DNA from: Cololabis saira
Lineage: Eukaryota > Chordata > Actinopteri > Beloniformes > Belonidae
Length of the DNA: 64,000 nt
Direction: 5' to 3'
NCBI RefSeq assembly: GCF_033807715.1
Contig: NC_084592.1
Coordinates: forward strand, 124,001 to 188,000
The notes under the pieces were generated by a model, which worked only from the letters and a program-made list of their open reading frames with translations, had not been told where the DNA came from and ran no database searches. The position numbers were made by a program, and so were the translations under genes. Shown piece by piece: positions 10,340 to 20,415 of this stretch (the first letter of the stretch is position 1; each line of letters opens with the position of its first letter).

Positions 10340-12663
10340 ATTTCATTTAGGAGTACGCTTCAGTAAACAGTAATGTTTTTAGGCCTGATTTGAAGGAGCT
10401 GACAGTTGGAGCAGACCTCAGGTCTACAGGAAGTTTGTTCCACCGGTGAGGAGCAGAATATCTGAACGCTGCCTCACCTTGCTTGGTTCTGGTTCTTGGG
10501 ACACACAACAAACCAGATCCAGATGAACCTCAGGGGTCTGGGAGCTTCATAGGGAACTAACAGATCCAGATGAACCTCAGGGGTCTGGGAGCTTCATATG
10601 AACTAACAGATCCAGATGAACCTCAGGGGTCTGGGAGCTTCATAGGAACTAACAGATCCAGATGAACCTCAGGGGTCTGGGAGCTTCATAGGAACTAACA
10701 GATCAACCATGTATTTTGGTCCAAGACCATTCAGGTCTTTGTAGACCAGCAGTAAGATTTTAAACTCTATCCTTTGACTCACCGGATGCCAGTGTAGCGA
10801 TTTCATGACCAGTGTGATATGGCGCAGTTTCCTGGTGTTTGTAAGGACTCTGGCGGCAGCGTTCTGGATCAGCTGCAGCTGCCTGATTGATTTCTTGTTA
10901 AGGCCTGTAAAGATGCCATTGCAATAATCCAACCTACTGAAAATGAATGCATGGATACGTTTTTCCATGTCTTGTTTAGACAGTAACCCCTTAATTCTAG
11001 CAATGTTTTTTAGGTGGTAATAGGCAGATTTAGTGATAAACTTTAGTGAAGTTCAGGTCTGAGTCAATAATTACACCAAGATTTCTGGCTTGATTTGTAG
11101 CTGTCAATGACATGGAGCCAAGGTGAGCGCTGATCTTTTCCCTTTCATTTTTAGGGCCAAAAATGATCACCTCTGTCTTTTCTGCATTTAGTTGGAGAAA
11201 GTTCTGGCACATCCACTCATTTGGTGAATACAGTTACACAATGAGATCAGGGGACCTGTAGTCATGTGGTGACACTGAAATATAGAGTTTTGTGTCATCG
11301 GCATAAGTATGGTAGGAAATGTTGTGATGCTCCATAATCTGAGCTAGGAGTAACATATAGATGTTGAACAGACGCGGTCTGAGAATGGACCCTTGAGGAA
11401 CCCCACATGTGATCTTGGTTCTCTTAGACTCATGGTTTCCAATTGACACAAAAAAAGGCCCTATCATGCAAGTAAGATGTGAACCAATGAAGCACAGTGC
11501 CGGTAAGTCCCACCCAATTTTCCAATCTGCTGAGTAGTATGTTATGATCAACTGTGTCAAATGCAGCACTGAGATCCAGTGATACTGTAATGGAAAATTT
11601 TGTCCACTGTCTGTTGCCTGTTTTCATTCCTATGCCGAGGTCATGTTCCTTTGACACAGAACCTGGCACAGTTGCCAGGGTGATGGGTGATGTTTTGTCT
11701 TTTCCAGCTCCCTGCGTATAAAATAACTTGTCTCTAATCTTCCTCAGCTCACTCCGGACAGACGGTTCATGTGACCGGTTGCTCTGTGTGACTCCATTCA
11801 ATTGAATGTTCTTCCTCTTTTCATTAAACTTCCGAAAGACAGCTGAGGTATCCTGACATTCTTTTTGAACAACAATTTTTGCCACCACAATACCAGAACA
11901 GAGGATTTGCATGCATCATTATTCAGATGAATATCATTTAAGACTTTGATGAGCACAGTCTCAGTGCTGTGGCCGAAATCCAGGCTGAAATGCGTTAAAA
12001 AGATTGTTTTGCATCATAAAAGCATGAATTTACTGGAAAACGACCTTTTCATTGATTTTCCCCAAAAATGGCAGATTTGATTTTTTTTAGAAGAGGTATT
12101 TATTATCTACAGTACATCCGGAGCTATAAAGTTAAAAACAGTTTTAAAAAAGTTTGAAGGCAGAATTTCAAGACAGCATGTTGTGGGCTTTAATTTTGAA
12201 ACCGTTTCCGTTAGGGTTATATAATCTAAGAGGCTGAAATGTTCGAGATTGACTAGAGGATGGGAAGGTACAAGTATTATCATTCCTGATCTGCAGCTGC
12301 ACATTGCTTGTCTTATCTGTAATATTGTGTTTGTGAAAAAGGCAGCAAAGTCATTGCATGCCTTTTCAGACGGCAGTTCAGGGGGAATTGAGGCTGTGGG
12401 GTTTGTCACTCTGTCTACCACAGAAAACAGTGTGCGAGTATTATTACTGTTTCTATGATTGCCTTGCATTCTTCAGTTTCTGGTTATAGATGCGAAAGAC
12501 TCTCTTTATAAATGTTGTAATATACCTGAATTTTATTTTTGCGCCACCTACGTTCTGCTTGTCTACATACCCCTTCTCTGTGCTTTAACCAGTGTGGCGT
12601 TTCTCCAGGGTGACTTTTTCCTCCCTGACAGAACTTGGGTCTAAATTGGGGCAATAGAATCAG
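10340..12663 (-). pseudogene. L2-clade LINE ORF2 (C-terminal two thirds)
   Basis: Minus-strand reverse transcriptase of an L2 LINE. Upstream to downstream: linker GRKKSPWRNATLVKAQRR (about 12600), EKACNDFAAFFTNTILQIRQ (12107-12469), [20 protein letters not shown] (about 11590), [20 protein letters not shown] with HTYADDTKLYISV (11234-11569), FLQLNAEKTEVIIFGPKNE (11030-11212), HAFIFSRLDYCNGIFTGLNK (10669-10968), and a C-terminal block AAFRYSAPHRWNKLPVDLRS near 10450. Several frameshifts and stops break it. Its 5' part continues beyond nested insertions to about 17990. Confidence 0.85.
10507..10705. repeat. Tandem ~48-bp repeat within L2 coding region
   Basis: Four to five head-to-tail copies of AACAGATCCAGATGAACCTC plus AGGGGTCTGGGAGCTTCATA, differing by one or two bases. 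It is a local expansion of the LINE's own coding sequence. Confidence 0.85.
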
Positions 12664-13333
12664 TGACTACGTTTACATGCAGTCAAAATTCGGGTTAAGG
12701 TCACGGTTACTGAAATATTCGGAATATTCCGTTTACATGCGTGAGCAAACAGGGTTATCCCTGTATACATGGCAATTAATCATTTGGGATATCTCGATCA
12801 AACCAGCGACGCGCAGAGAACATCATGACGCAATTCCCGTCATTTCCGCTTCTTCCTCCTGTGTCCAAATTCAAAACAAATGCTGCTTTGCGCAACTTTT
12901 CGCTCACCTTCTTGTAAATCTCGCTATCCCAGTACTTTCTACCATCTACAAATGCCAAAATGTTCATATCCTTCATTACATTTATAAAATGGTTAATCTC
13001 ATCCTCACTCCAAAAGTGTGGCATGGTCTTGCGTTTCGCCATGTTTATAAGTACTTCCTGGACTCAAAAAACCAAGATTCCTTGCGAAGAGCATGCGTAG
13101 TAAACAAATTCATGTTTCTTTTGATCGGGATATCCCGTTAGGGGTATACATGACCAAATATTCGGGTTTTAAAAGGAGTAACCCTGGGGTCATATTCGGG
13201 TTTTTAAAAACCAGAATATGAGCAAAATCCGGGTATTCAAAGGGGTTAATGGTGTTTACATGGCCGTGCAAAACCTGGTTATTGCTAATATTCCAGTTTC
13301 AAAAGGGTTATTGACTGCATGTAAACGCAGTCA
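12664..13333. mobile_element. Harbinger/ISL2EU-like MITE inserted in L2
   Basis: 670-bp element with 23-bp terminal inverted repeats (12664-12686 and 13311-13333; core CGTTTACATGCAGTCAA) differing at one base. Subterminal CGGGTTT/GGGGTTA-type repeats are frequent. It sits in the L2 reading frame: codons on each side fit together once it is removed. A possible 3-bp TGA duplication flanks it. Superfamily is inferred from the Myb/SANT-like coding remnant inside. Confidence 0.7.
12776..13042 (-). pseudogene. Myb/SANT-like DNA-binding protein remnant
   Basis: 88-residue minus frame starting MAKRKTMPHFWSEDEINHFI at 13042, followed by VDGRKYWDSEIYKKVSEKL: the tryptophan-spaced helix pattern of Myb/SANT-like domains that accompany Harbinger-type transposases and bind transposon ends. 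Only the first part of a normal protein is left; the frame then runs into the element's terminal sequence. The transposase itself is absent. Confidence 0.55.
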
Positions 13334-13440
13334 ATAACAGTCATAACATTGGAACTGAAACTGTTAACAAGGTCATCAACTAGAACTAAGGGAAGGGTTG
13401 GTGATGGTGTAAAACCCTGGGTGAATAATGCACAGGTGTT
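13334..13440 (-). pseudogene. L2 LINE fragment between two MITEs
   Basis: Minus frame reads PLVLVDDLVNSFSSNVMTVI, which runs into IAPI...GRKKSPWRNAT on the other side of the 12664-13333 MITE. This shows both pieces belong to one L2 ORF2. Confidence 0.65.
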
Positions 13441-13955
13441 ATCGTTTATATAACGCTTTCTGATTCTGGCAGGCACCTCACTCGCTTTATTTTTGTTAGT
13501 GATGCCATTACTGTGACCACCAAATAATGTGGTTTTCCTGGCCTGCACCTCATCCACAACATCTCGATCTCAGTCTCCTTGAAATTTAGTGGCACCGGCA
13601 CGGTTGCCCGGCTCGACACGTCTCATTCATCCTGACGCACAGCAGAAACAGGCTGCAGGAAGCTGCTTTGCATGCTCAGCAGGCTCATTTATATGCAAAT
13701 ACAGTCATCATGTAGTTTGCATTGCCCATTTATGGTAGAAAGTGGGCGTGTAGAGGGCGGGATATGAGGCGAATTCAACTGCGCAACCTTCCAGCTGGAA
13801 TGTGATTTACAAAGCGAACATTGCGTGCAGATGTGCGTGCACACGGTTTTATATATCCAGATTTTTTTTTGCGCTCGCTATTTTCGGCTTTTGGGTTTAC
13901 GTGCACTTTTAGTATGGATCCTACACACTCTTTTATAAATGAAGCCCCTGATATT
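13441..13955 (-). mobile_element. Harbinger-like MITE with Myb-domain remnant
   Basis: On the minus strand it starts CAGGGGCTTCATTTATAAA (near 13952), a frequent end of fish Harbinger-type MITEs. Near its other end it encodes EVQARKTTLFGGHSNGITNK, the start of a NAIF1/Myb-SANT-like domain, with a frameshift just upstream (FKETEIEM). It separates L2 coding pieces. Exact right boundary is uncertain. Confidence 0.5.
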
Positions 13956-14275
13956 TAAAAGTGCTAAATGTAAATCCTTAACAGGAGACACTGGTTAGTT
14001 TCGAGGATGACACGCTATACTCAACAGATTGGCAGATTTAATTGAACTCTTTTCATTTCTCACCAGTATCATACGTTTTCTGTTACCTATCATCAGAGGG
14101 ATAGAGAAAGCTGATTGAACTCCATGGGGCCCAGACTTTTCCTGGGGCAGAACAATGTTAATATTGACATCACAGCCTGGACCTGGGTACCAGGTTGAAG
14201 AGTCATTCCTGTGCGATGGTAGTGCAGGCTACTGGATGCAATCCAAAGTTAGCTGGTGCTGGGTTCTGTCTTCTC
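13956..14275 (-). pseudogene. L2 LINE 5' region, between MITE and hAT
   Basis: Minus-strand reading gives short L2-like blocks (SAFSIPLMIGNRKRM and LHLALLNI, the usual lead-in to the endonuclease). The endonuclease domain itself is not visible. Ends at the hAT target site GTCTTCTC (14268-14275). Confidence 0.45.
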
Positions 14276-14404
14276 TAGGGATGGGTTCCTAGTGTTTCAA
14301 TTCCTTGGAATCGTTTGCCTTTTTCGCAAACGATTCCCTTCGCGCAACGTGCGAATACGCATGTTGCGCAACGTGCGTATTCGCACCCAGCAGGAAAACA
14401 CAGG

Positions 14405-14515
14405 GACAAAGCGGCATAAACGCTCGAAAGTTTGGTTACATTTTACCAAAAAGGATGACAACAGGGCGATAATACTTGCAATGTGGACATTTCAACAAAG
14501 GGGGGGAACTGTTAG
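14405..14515 (+). pseudogene. hAT transposase BED-finger remnant
   Basis: Plus frame reads KRHKRSKVWLHFTKKDDNRA followed by a degenerate cysteine region, the N-terminal DNA-binding BED finger of ZBED/hAT transposases. The catalytic domain is not present downstream. Confidence 0.55.
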
Positions 14516-14563
14516 GGTTCGGCCGGCTGATGCACTGGGAGTGCGGACTCAGCCAGCGTGTGG

Positions 14564-14710
14564 TAAGGCTGATTTATGGTTCCACGTTACACCAACACAG
14601 AGCCTATGGCGTAGGGTACGTGGCAACACGCACCGTACAGCGCGCGTCGCTGCGTACCCTACGCCGTAGGCACTGCGTCGATTTAACGCAGAACCATAAT
14701 TCATGCTTTA
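14564..14710. mobile_element. Harbinger-like palindromic MITE, copy A
   Basis: Starts AAGGCTGATTTATGGTTC and ends GAACCATAATTCATGCTTTA, with inner arms GGCGTAGGGTACG and CGTACCCTACGCC. Flanked by TA-rich trinucleotides typical of Harbinger targets. Same family at 16898-17042 and 24494-24973. Confidence 0.7.
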
Positions 14711-14837
14711 GAAGAGCTGCGTGCTCGGCCACGTGGACGTGCCGGGCGCACTCCGGCGGACAGCGGAGCACGCTCCTGACACAGCTGCAGCGGCAGCGCA
14801 TCAGCTCATCTATGGGAGAAGTTAAAGAGCATCTATA

Positions 14838-15184
14838 ATAATAATAATAATAATGGATTTAACTTGTAATGCACTTTCCATTCAATGAATCTCAAAGTGC
14901 TACACTTAGATCATTATTCATTCATAAACATTCTCACTGGTGGTGGTAAGCTACAATTTGTAGCCACAGCTGCCCTGGGGCAGACTGACAGAAGCGTGGC
15001 TGCCATTCCGCGCCAAACGGCCCCTCCGACCACCACCAACATTCATACACATTCACACGGGGCAAGCTGGGTAAGGTGTCTTGCCCAAGGACACTACGAC
15101 AGCAACTGGGATAGAGCGGGATTCGAACCTCCGACCTTCTGATCATTGGACGACCCGCTCTACCACCTGAGCTACTGCCGCCCC
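14838..15184 (-). mobile_element. tRNA-derived SINE with core and (ATT)n tail
   Basis: Minus strand: box A TAGCTCAGGTGG (15163-15174), box B GGTTCGAATCC (15119-15129), then a CCTTGGGCAAGACACCTTAC core of the type seen in fish tRNA SINEs, a long 3' part and an ATT-repeat tail (14838-14854). About 345 bp and nearly complete. Confidence 0.8.
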
Positions 15185-15204
15185 AACTAGGCCCCATCTA
15201 CCAC

Positions 15205-15890
15205 TAGGGTTGCCACCTTTCAGAAATAGAAATAAGGGATGCCCCGATTTCAGCAGCGCAGGAGCCAAAAAAAAGGGACATCCCCAAAACTTCTAAAGTG
15301 AATAGAAATGTATTTATTTTATATGAAAAAACAAAACGCTTTGATTTAAAATTTAAAGTGCTTTAATAGCATTGAACTTGCATGAAGGTACAGACAGCCA
15401 ATCATATAGCAACTGAAATAGCCTCCTATGCTGCTGCTTGTTTATCCACATCAGCCCAGATGTATAATATAGCTACAGGTGATGGTCGGACAATTAGAAT
15501 ATGGTGTAAAAGTTAATTTATTTCAATAATTAAACTTAAAAGGCGAAACTAATACATTACATAGTCTCATTACATGCAAAGAAAGATATGTTAAACATTT
15601 ATTTTTTATAATTTTGATGATTAAATTATTTATTTATTTCATATAATATTCTAATTTTTTACTTGGGGTTTCATAAACTGTGAGTCATAATCACCAACAT
15701 TATAACAAATTAGTTGAATTTACTACAAATTAAGTTTTTCAATATATTAAAATATTTCAACCTTCACCTGTATATTATGACATCAATAAATAAGAGCATA
15801 ATATATGTCCGTATTGGTTCAATACGGAATGCAAATTTTAATTCCAAATTAAGTAAAGATTCCGTATTTTAAGGGACGGGTGGCAACCCT
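15205..15890 (+). mobile_element. hAT-like MITE (AGGGTTGCCACC), copy 1
   Basis: Terminal inverted repeats TAGGGTTGCCACC and GGTGGCAACCCT. The interior shares TTTCAGAAATAGAAATAAGG and other blocks with the copy at 25679-26398, which lies in the opposite orientation. It contains an inner segment starting ACAGGTGATGGTCGGACAAT that may be an older nested mariner-type MITE. No clean target-site duplication here. Confidence 0.7.
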
Positions 15891-16222
15891 GGGCATGACC
15901 CAGGCCAGAATAGATGAATGTCACCGAGCAGTGACTACGTTTGTGGTGTTGAACATGTATCAGGACATTCTTGTGTAATTGCCACAAAATAATTTGTTGT
16001 ATTTAGTTCATTTCTACAGAAGAATATTTATTTCATATTAAATACATATTTTATATTACAAATAATTTTGTGGGCACACCATCGAGGAGCCTGAGGCTGA
16101 GGTCTTAAGACCTCACTTGTATTTTTTTGTTCAAAGATATAAAACAAAGTTGATACTAAAATTGTTTCTTCTCCTTTTTTCTAAATGAGAATCGATAAGA
16201 GAATCGATAAAGAATCGAATTG
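15891..16222. other. hAT 3' interior, noncoding
   Basis: A/T-rich stretch between nested insertions of the hAT element; holds GAATCGATAAGAGAATCGAT subterminal repeats near its end. No gene seen. Confidence 0.5.
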
Positions 16223-17525
16223 TTAAAGCAGCACAACGTAACTTTCAGCTTTTCTGAGTTTGGCGGCATCTTGTGGACAAAATCGGTAGTGTTTTACCAG
16301 AAAGAACACTACGTTTCCCATGAGCACCAGCGCGTACTGCCGGAAAGATCCTGTCCCGTCGCGTGCATTTGTTTTGATGAGAGAAGACAGGACGCTTTTC
16401 TGTTTCACCAAGTGAACAGAAGGAACGCAAAAAAAAGATGTTAAACTGCTGGAAAGGAACTGGAATTTACCGGGATACCTTAAACAAGGAAGCCAGGGAG
16501 CAGTATATGGAGAAAATAATGATTATTAACGGTCTGGATCCATATGAAATCCCTAAGAGATCCCTGAATCCCTGAAGAGCCATGTGTTTCAATAAATTTG
16601 TATAATAGTACAACATACAGTACATGTTTTGTATCCCTCTTACTTCTCTTTTCTTTTTTTTGACTGCTATATTATGTTGAAGAGGCGTGAGCAATATTTT
16701 TGTTTTCCTCGTGAGATTATTTTTTTCCTCTGCAGCTACAAATAGAGTTAATATTTTTTCCTCAACAAACTAGTTTTATCTGAAGATTGGGGTTAATTGC
16801 TCCGCAGAGAGCTGGCCAGCAACTGCGTTTAGTTGGAGAAGTGGGGAATAAAACCCGTGTTTTGATCCGACGCCCGTCTGTGTGAGTGTTTGTGGTTTAA
16901 GGCTGTTTATGGTTCTGCGTTAAATCGACGCAGAGCCAACGGCGTAGGGTACGCGGCGACACGCACCGTACGTTGCGCGTCGCCACGTACCCTACGCCGT
17001 GGGCCTGCGTTGATTTAACGCAGAACCATAAATCATGCTTTACTGTGTGTTTGGTCGTTACAGCCGCGATCCAAAGCAAGCCGACGACTCTTTCACTCTT
17101 TTACTTTGTTATATCAGATACTTGGCCTGCGTGGTTCTGCCTCCGAGCAGGAAACCGTTGAAAAGTTAAACCATTAGGGTCTTTTCCCCACGTCTGTTAT
17201 GTGGAGCTGCTGCAGCCATAACACAGCAACAGCTTCTGCGGAGCTCTGAGCTCCACGCCCCGCCCATTTTCGTCTCGACTGCGAATCGGGAAGGAGGGGG
17301 AAGTGACGTATGCCGTAAAGCAGTCAAAGTCGTAACGATTTGTAGTTTTTTAGTGTGGCAGGGTTCCTACCATGCTCCTCAAAGTTACATAGTGCCAGTG
17401 AAGGTGATACAGACTCCCTCAGACCATGACAGAGGTGTCATTAAACCTGTTGGAAGTTGATGTACCATCACAATGACTCTGGAAATATGATATTAAGGTG
17501 GAAAAGTTACGTAGTGTCGCTTTAA
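16223..17525. mobile_element. TTAA-flanked DNA element (Kolobok/piggyBac-like)
   Basis: TTAA at both ends (16223-16226 and 17522-17525) with similar inverted ends: AAAGCAGCACAACGTAACTT and, in reverse, AAAGCGACACTACGTAACTT. Near 16440-16575 a plus frame reads GTGIYRDTLNKEAREQYMEK and NGLDPYEIPKRSLNP, a short protein-like remnant I cannot assign. Contains MITE copy B. Inserted in the hAT subterminal region. Confidence 0.6.
16898..17042. mobile_element. Harbinger-like palindromic MITE, copy B
   Basis: TTAAGGCTGTTTATGGTTC to GAACCATAAATCATGCTTTA, with inner arms GGCGTAGGGTACG/CGTACCCTACGCC. Nearly a perfect long hairpin of about 145 bp. Confidence 0.75.
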
Positions 17526-17573
17526 GCAGAATCGAAAATGGAATCGGAAAAATCTTATCAATTCCCATCCCTA

Positions 17574-17990
17574 GTCTTCTCAGATCTGAGGGAGGCGATT
17601 TGTAGTGCTTAGGCTTCGCACCAAGAGAGTTCCAGGGAGGACTTGTTGATTTATTGCCATTTATAACTGGCTCCTGTTGTGTCTTGGTGGTGTTAGTTAG
17701 CTTTGTGTTAGCCTTCTCCCTTTCACTGTTTTGGGAAATAGTCAGAGTAGATTCATTCCCATATTGTCTACGATCCAAGATCAATATCAAGTCTCTCTTT
17801 TTTATAGAAAAGATCAAATCAATCTGAAACCACATTTCCTGTTATCCCAGTCCAATAAATCTCTCAGTTTAATAAATGTGTGTGCATGTGTGCGTGTGTC
17901 AGTCAGAGAACGCTGCCTGCACTGTAAAACCATCCTGGACTAGTGATCCTTGGACTAGAAAGGTGCTACATAAAAATGTTGTTGCTATAC
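17574..17990 (-). pseudogene. Probable 5' end of the nested L2 LINE
   Basis: Minus frame contains LILILDRRQYGNESTLTISQ and KPKHYKSPPSDLR, continuing on the far side of the hAT into RTQHQLTLDCIQ (by removing one TSD copy). This looks like the poorly conserved region before the L2 endonuclease, but I do not recognise a named domain. L2 assignment rests on position and frame continuity. Confidence 0.4.
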
Positions 17991-19089
17991 CTGAAAGTTT
18001 CACAGCTGTGGTCAGAGAACAAATGCCTCCTGATACGTGATGGACATGGCTTCATCATGAAAACGCGTGAAAATCAACACACTCAGCTGTGGACAGCAAC
18101 TATGAATCATCGTGACAAAACTGAACATCTGGTGACCTGTGCGCATTACCTTAACAATGCTGATGGGTTTCCTGGAGAGGTGGAAACTGGTGTAGAGCAG
18201 GAAGGTGAGGGTGAAAGTCAGAGCTTTGTACCTGCAGGACACAGTGGACAAGAAAATAATCCTGAGAACTAATCCAAAACCAGGCCCCTGACCCTAACTA
18301 TTTCCTTGAGTCGATGGTAATTACAGTTTCTTCTGCATATTAGAATTACAACAAAATCGAACATGTTTAATATTAACATCATAGTTTAGTTTTGCTTTTC
18401 TTTTTGTTTCAAGTGGTCTTAAGAGGCTAGCTAGCATGGTGCCCATTGCGGTATAGCTGTTTCTTTTGCTGCCTGTTTTCTGTTCTTCTACAAAATCATA
18501 TGTTATAGGTGGATTTAGCACACTGGTGGGGGAGAGTTTATGTGTTTAACTAGACTGCTTCTGTTTATTTGTATGCAAAAAAATTAGAGAAAAAAACTTT
18601 CTATTAACTTCCATTTTCTATTAACTTCCATCTAGGGAATTCCTATGGAATACCTTTCCTGAAGTTTTGTGTTCCTTTGCAACTCCAAACATCAGACACA
18701 ATAAACAAATATCCCAGAGCATTGTGTATACACATTAAAACAGATTCTGGTCTGAGTTAGACCTACCACTGGTCCCTGCTGAAGGAGCCAAGTAGGCGGA
18801 TCCCTGGAGGAACTGGAGCCATTGAAGATCTGAATGTCGTCGTCTCGCTGTGTTCACAACGGTGTCATACTTGTGGACAAGCTGCTGCAGATTTTATTCA
18901 TCTCAATTGAGAAATAAGTAACCAGCACAATCAAGATCCAGGACCTGAGGAACCAGGAAAAAACACCTGAGAAATGCTTTGAGATGGTTGCAGGACCAGT
19001 CAAGAAACGATTAAGCTGCAGTCTGGGTTGTGATACGGAAGGGTTTTCTCGCAGATTTGAGTTTATACAGTTCTGAAGGTTTTTTTTGT
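17991..19089. other. No recognised gene; unclassified sequence
   Basis: A 109-codon plus frame (17943-18272) and shorter frames show no known motif. A short direct repeat TTTCTATTAACTTCCAT occurs at 18599 and 18614. I see no RNA gene or clear transposon end. Confidence 0.4.
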
Positions 19090-19520
19090 TTAAAGGAACC
19101 GTCTGTAAGAAATGGCCAAAACTGGTACTGCAGTCACTTTCAAAATATTGTTGAGCGGCGTGTACCCTCCCCCTCCTCCCCCCGACCAGAGGTTGCCAGG
19201 TAGGCTGCAGAATGCAGCAGGAACGTAGGCTGCCATGGCTGCGATAATTAGGGCCGAGCTGGCAACCCGGATGCCGAAACAATACTGACTTGGTGATTGG
19301 GAGATAGGTGGAGGGTGGAGCTTCAGGCCAAAACAAAAAATGACAACATAAACATCAGTTGAGGGCTGCAACTCCTCTTTTTAAACTGGAATATCCTGGC
19401 TTGAGTGCTGTTGTCAGTGACACAAGTATTTGAAATGAACATGATTTTTAAATGTCTGTGGACATATCGGGGTCATTTTATGATTCGTTTTATTATTGCT
19501 CTTACATACAGCTCCTTTAA
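19090..19520. mobile_element. TTAA-type MITE (TTTAAAGGA ends)
   Basis: TTAA at 19090-19093 and 19517-19520, with inverted ends AAAGGAACCGTCTGTAAGA and (reverse) AAAGGAGCTGTATGTAAGA. About 430 bp, no transposase. Fits Kolobok/piggyBac-like non-autonomous elements. Confidence 0.65.
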
Positions 19521-19639
19521 GTATGATTCACTCCCTAGCTCACAAAGATGTACTTTTGAAACTTTCTTGTCTTTTATTGTGAACCAGCACATCATTTAAA
19601 CAACATCATGCAAAATTTAAAAGCTGAGCTAAATAATAG

Positions 19640-19740
19640 CTATTTAATAAATACGAGATTCATGACTCGATCAGTCGACTATTCGTTTCAATAGTCGATA
19701 ACTAATCAATTATCAGAATAGTCATTGATTCGAGCCCTAC
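19640..19740. repeat. hAT-like terminal fragment (TAGGGCTCGAATCAATG)
   Basis: Ends, on the minus strand, in AGGGCTCGAATCAATGACTA with repeated ATCGACTATTG-type blocks, as in many fish hAT termini. The matching end is not visible. Confidence 0.4.
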
Positions 19741-19839
19741 AAGCTACAGGACCCCCTTAGCCACCAGGATGAGCCTACGCTACGAGACCCCATCAGTCAC
19801 CGGTATTGTATCATAAATCTAGATAGCTTAGAGATTCTG

Positions 19840-19905
19840 TTGTATGCTGCTGTGATACTGGAATTTCCCCTTGGGGGATCAATAAAGTATATCTTTATTT
19901 TCATT
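19840..19905 (+). repeat. LINE-type 3' tail (GGGGGATCAATAAAGTAT)
   Basis: GAATTTCCCCTTGGGGGATC then AATAAAGTATAT, a 3' end carried by many fish retroposons. Includes an AATAAA signal. No coding region attached. Confidence 0.45.
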
Positions 19906-20039
19906 TATGCTAGCTATCTAGAGTTACTGAGCTAGCTCAAATTGAATTAAAACTGTATACATGTAAACCACTTCTTATTAAAATAGTCCAGATCATTTAA
20001 TCACATGAAGTATTATTATAGTAAAATATTAGATAACAA

Positions 20040-20379
20040 AAAAAAATAATATTAAAGGAATATGGAACATATTAAATAGTATTATCAAAAATGACTCCAG
20101 AAAACAGAGTTACCCTCAATATTTTATTGATAACAACATTAAAAAGGTCAATATGGATTATCTGGTTAATAGCTTTAACAATTTTTTTGTAAGTGTTGGA
20201 CCAAACTTGGCAGAAAAAAATCCCTGATCTATTGTCATCTGAGGATTGGAATGATAATCTTAAAGATAGAAATCCCAGCTCAATGTTCCTTACAGCAGTG
20301 GAAGAAAAATAAATAATAGATATTGTAAATAAATGTAAATATAAAACCTCCACTGATTGTAATGAAATTGATATGAAAA

Positions 20380-20415
<36 letters not shown>

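Larger units (their letters stand above)
14276..17573 (+). mobile_element. hAT element with 8-bp target-site duplication
   Basis: Terminal inverted repeats TAGGGATGGG (start) and CCCATCCCTA (end), flanked by identical 8-bp GTCTTCTC at 14268-14275 and 17574-17581, the hAT signature. Subterminal GAATCGATAAG repeats occur near 16190 and 17540. The transposase is reduced to a BED-finger remnant. The interior hosts a MITE, a SINE, a hAT-like MITE and a TTAA element. Confidence 0.85.

Noticed and set aside
12635..13141. 168-codon plus frame
   Set aside because: Crosses a MITE boundary and overlaps the better supported Myb-like minus frame.
17943..18272. 109-codon plus frame, possible small gene
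   Set aside because: No recognisable domain, no splice or promoter support, surrounded by transposon remains.
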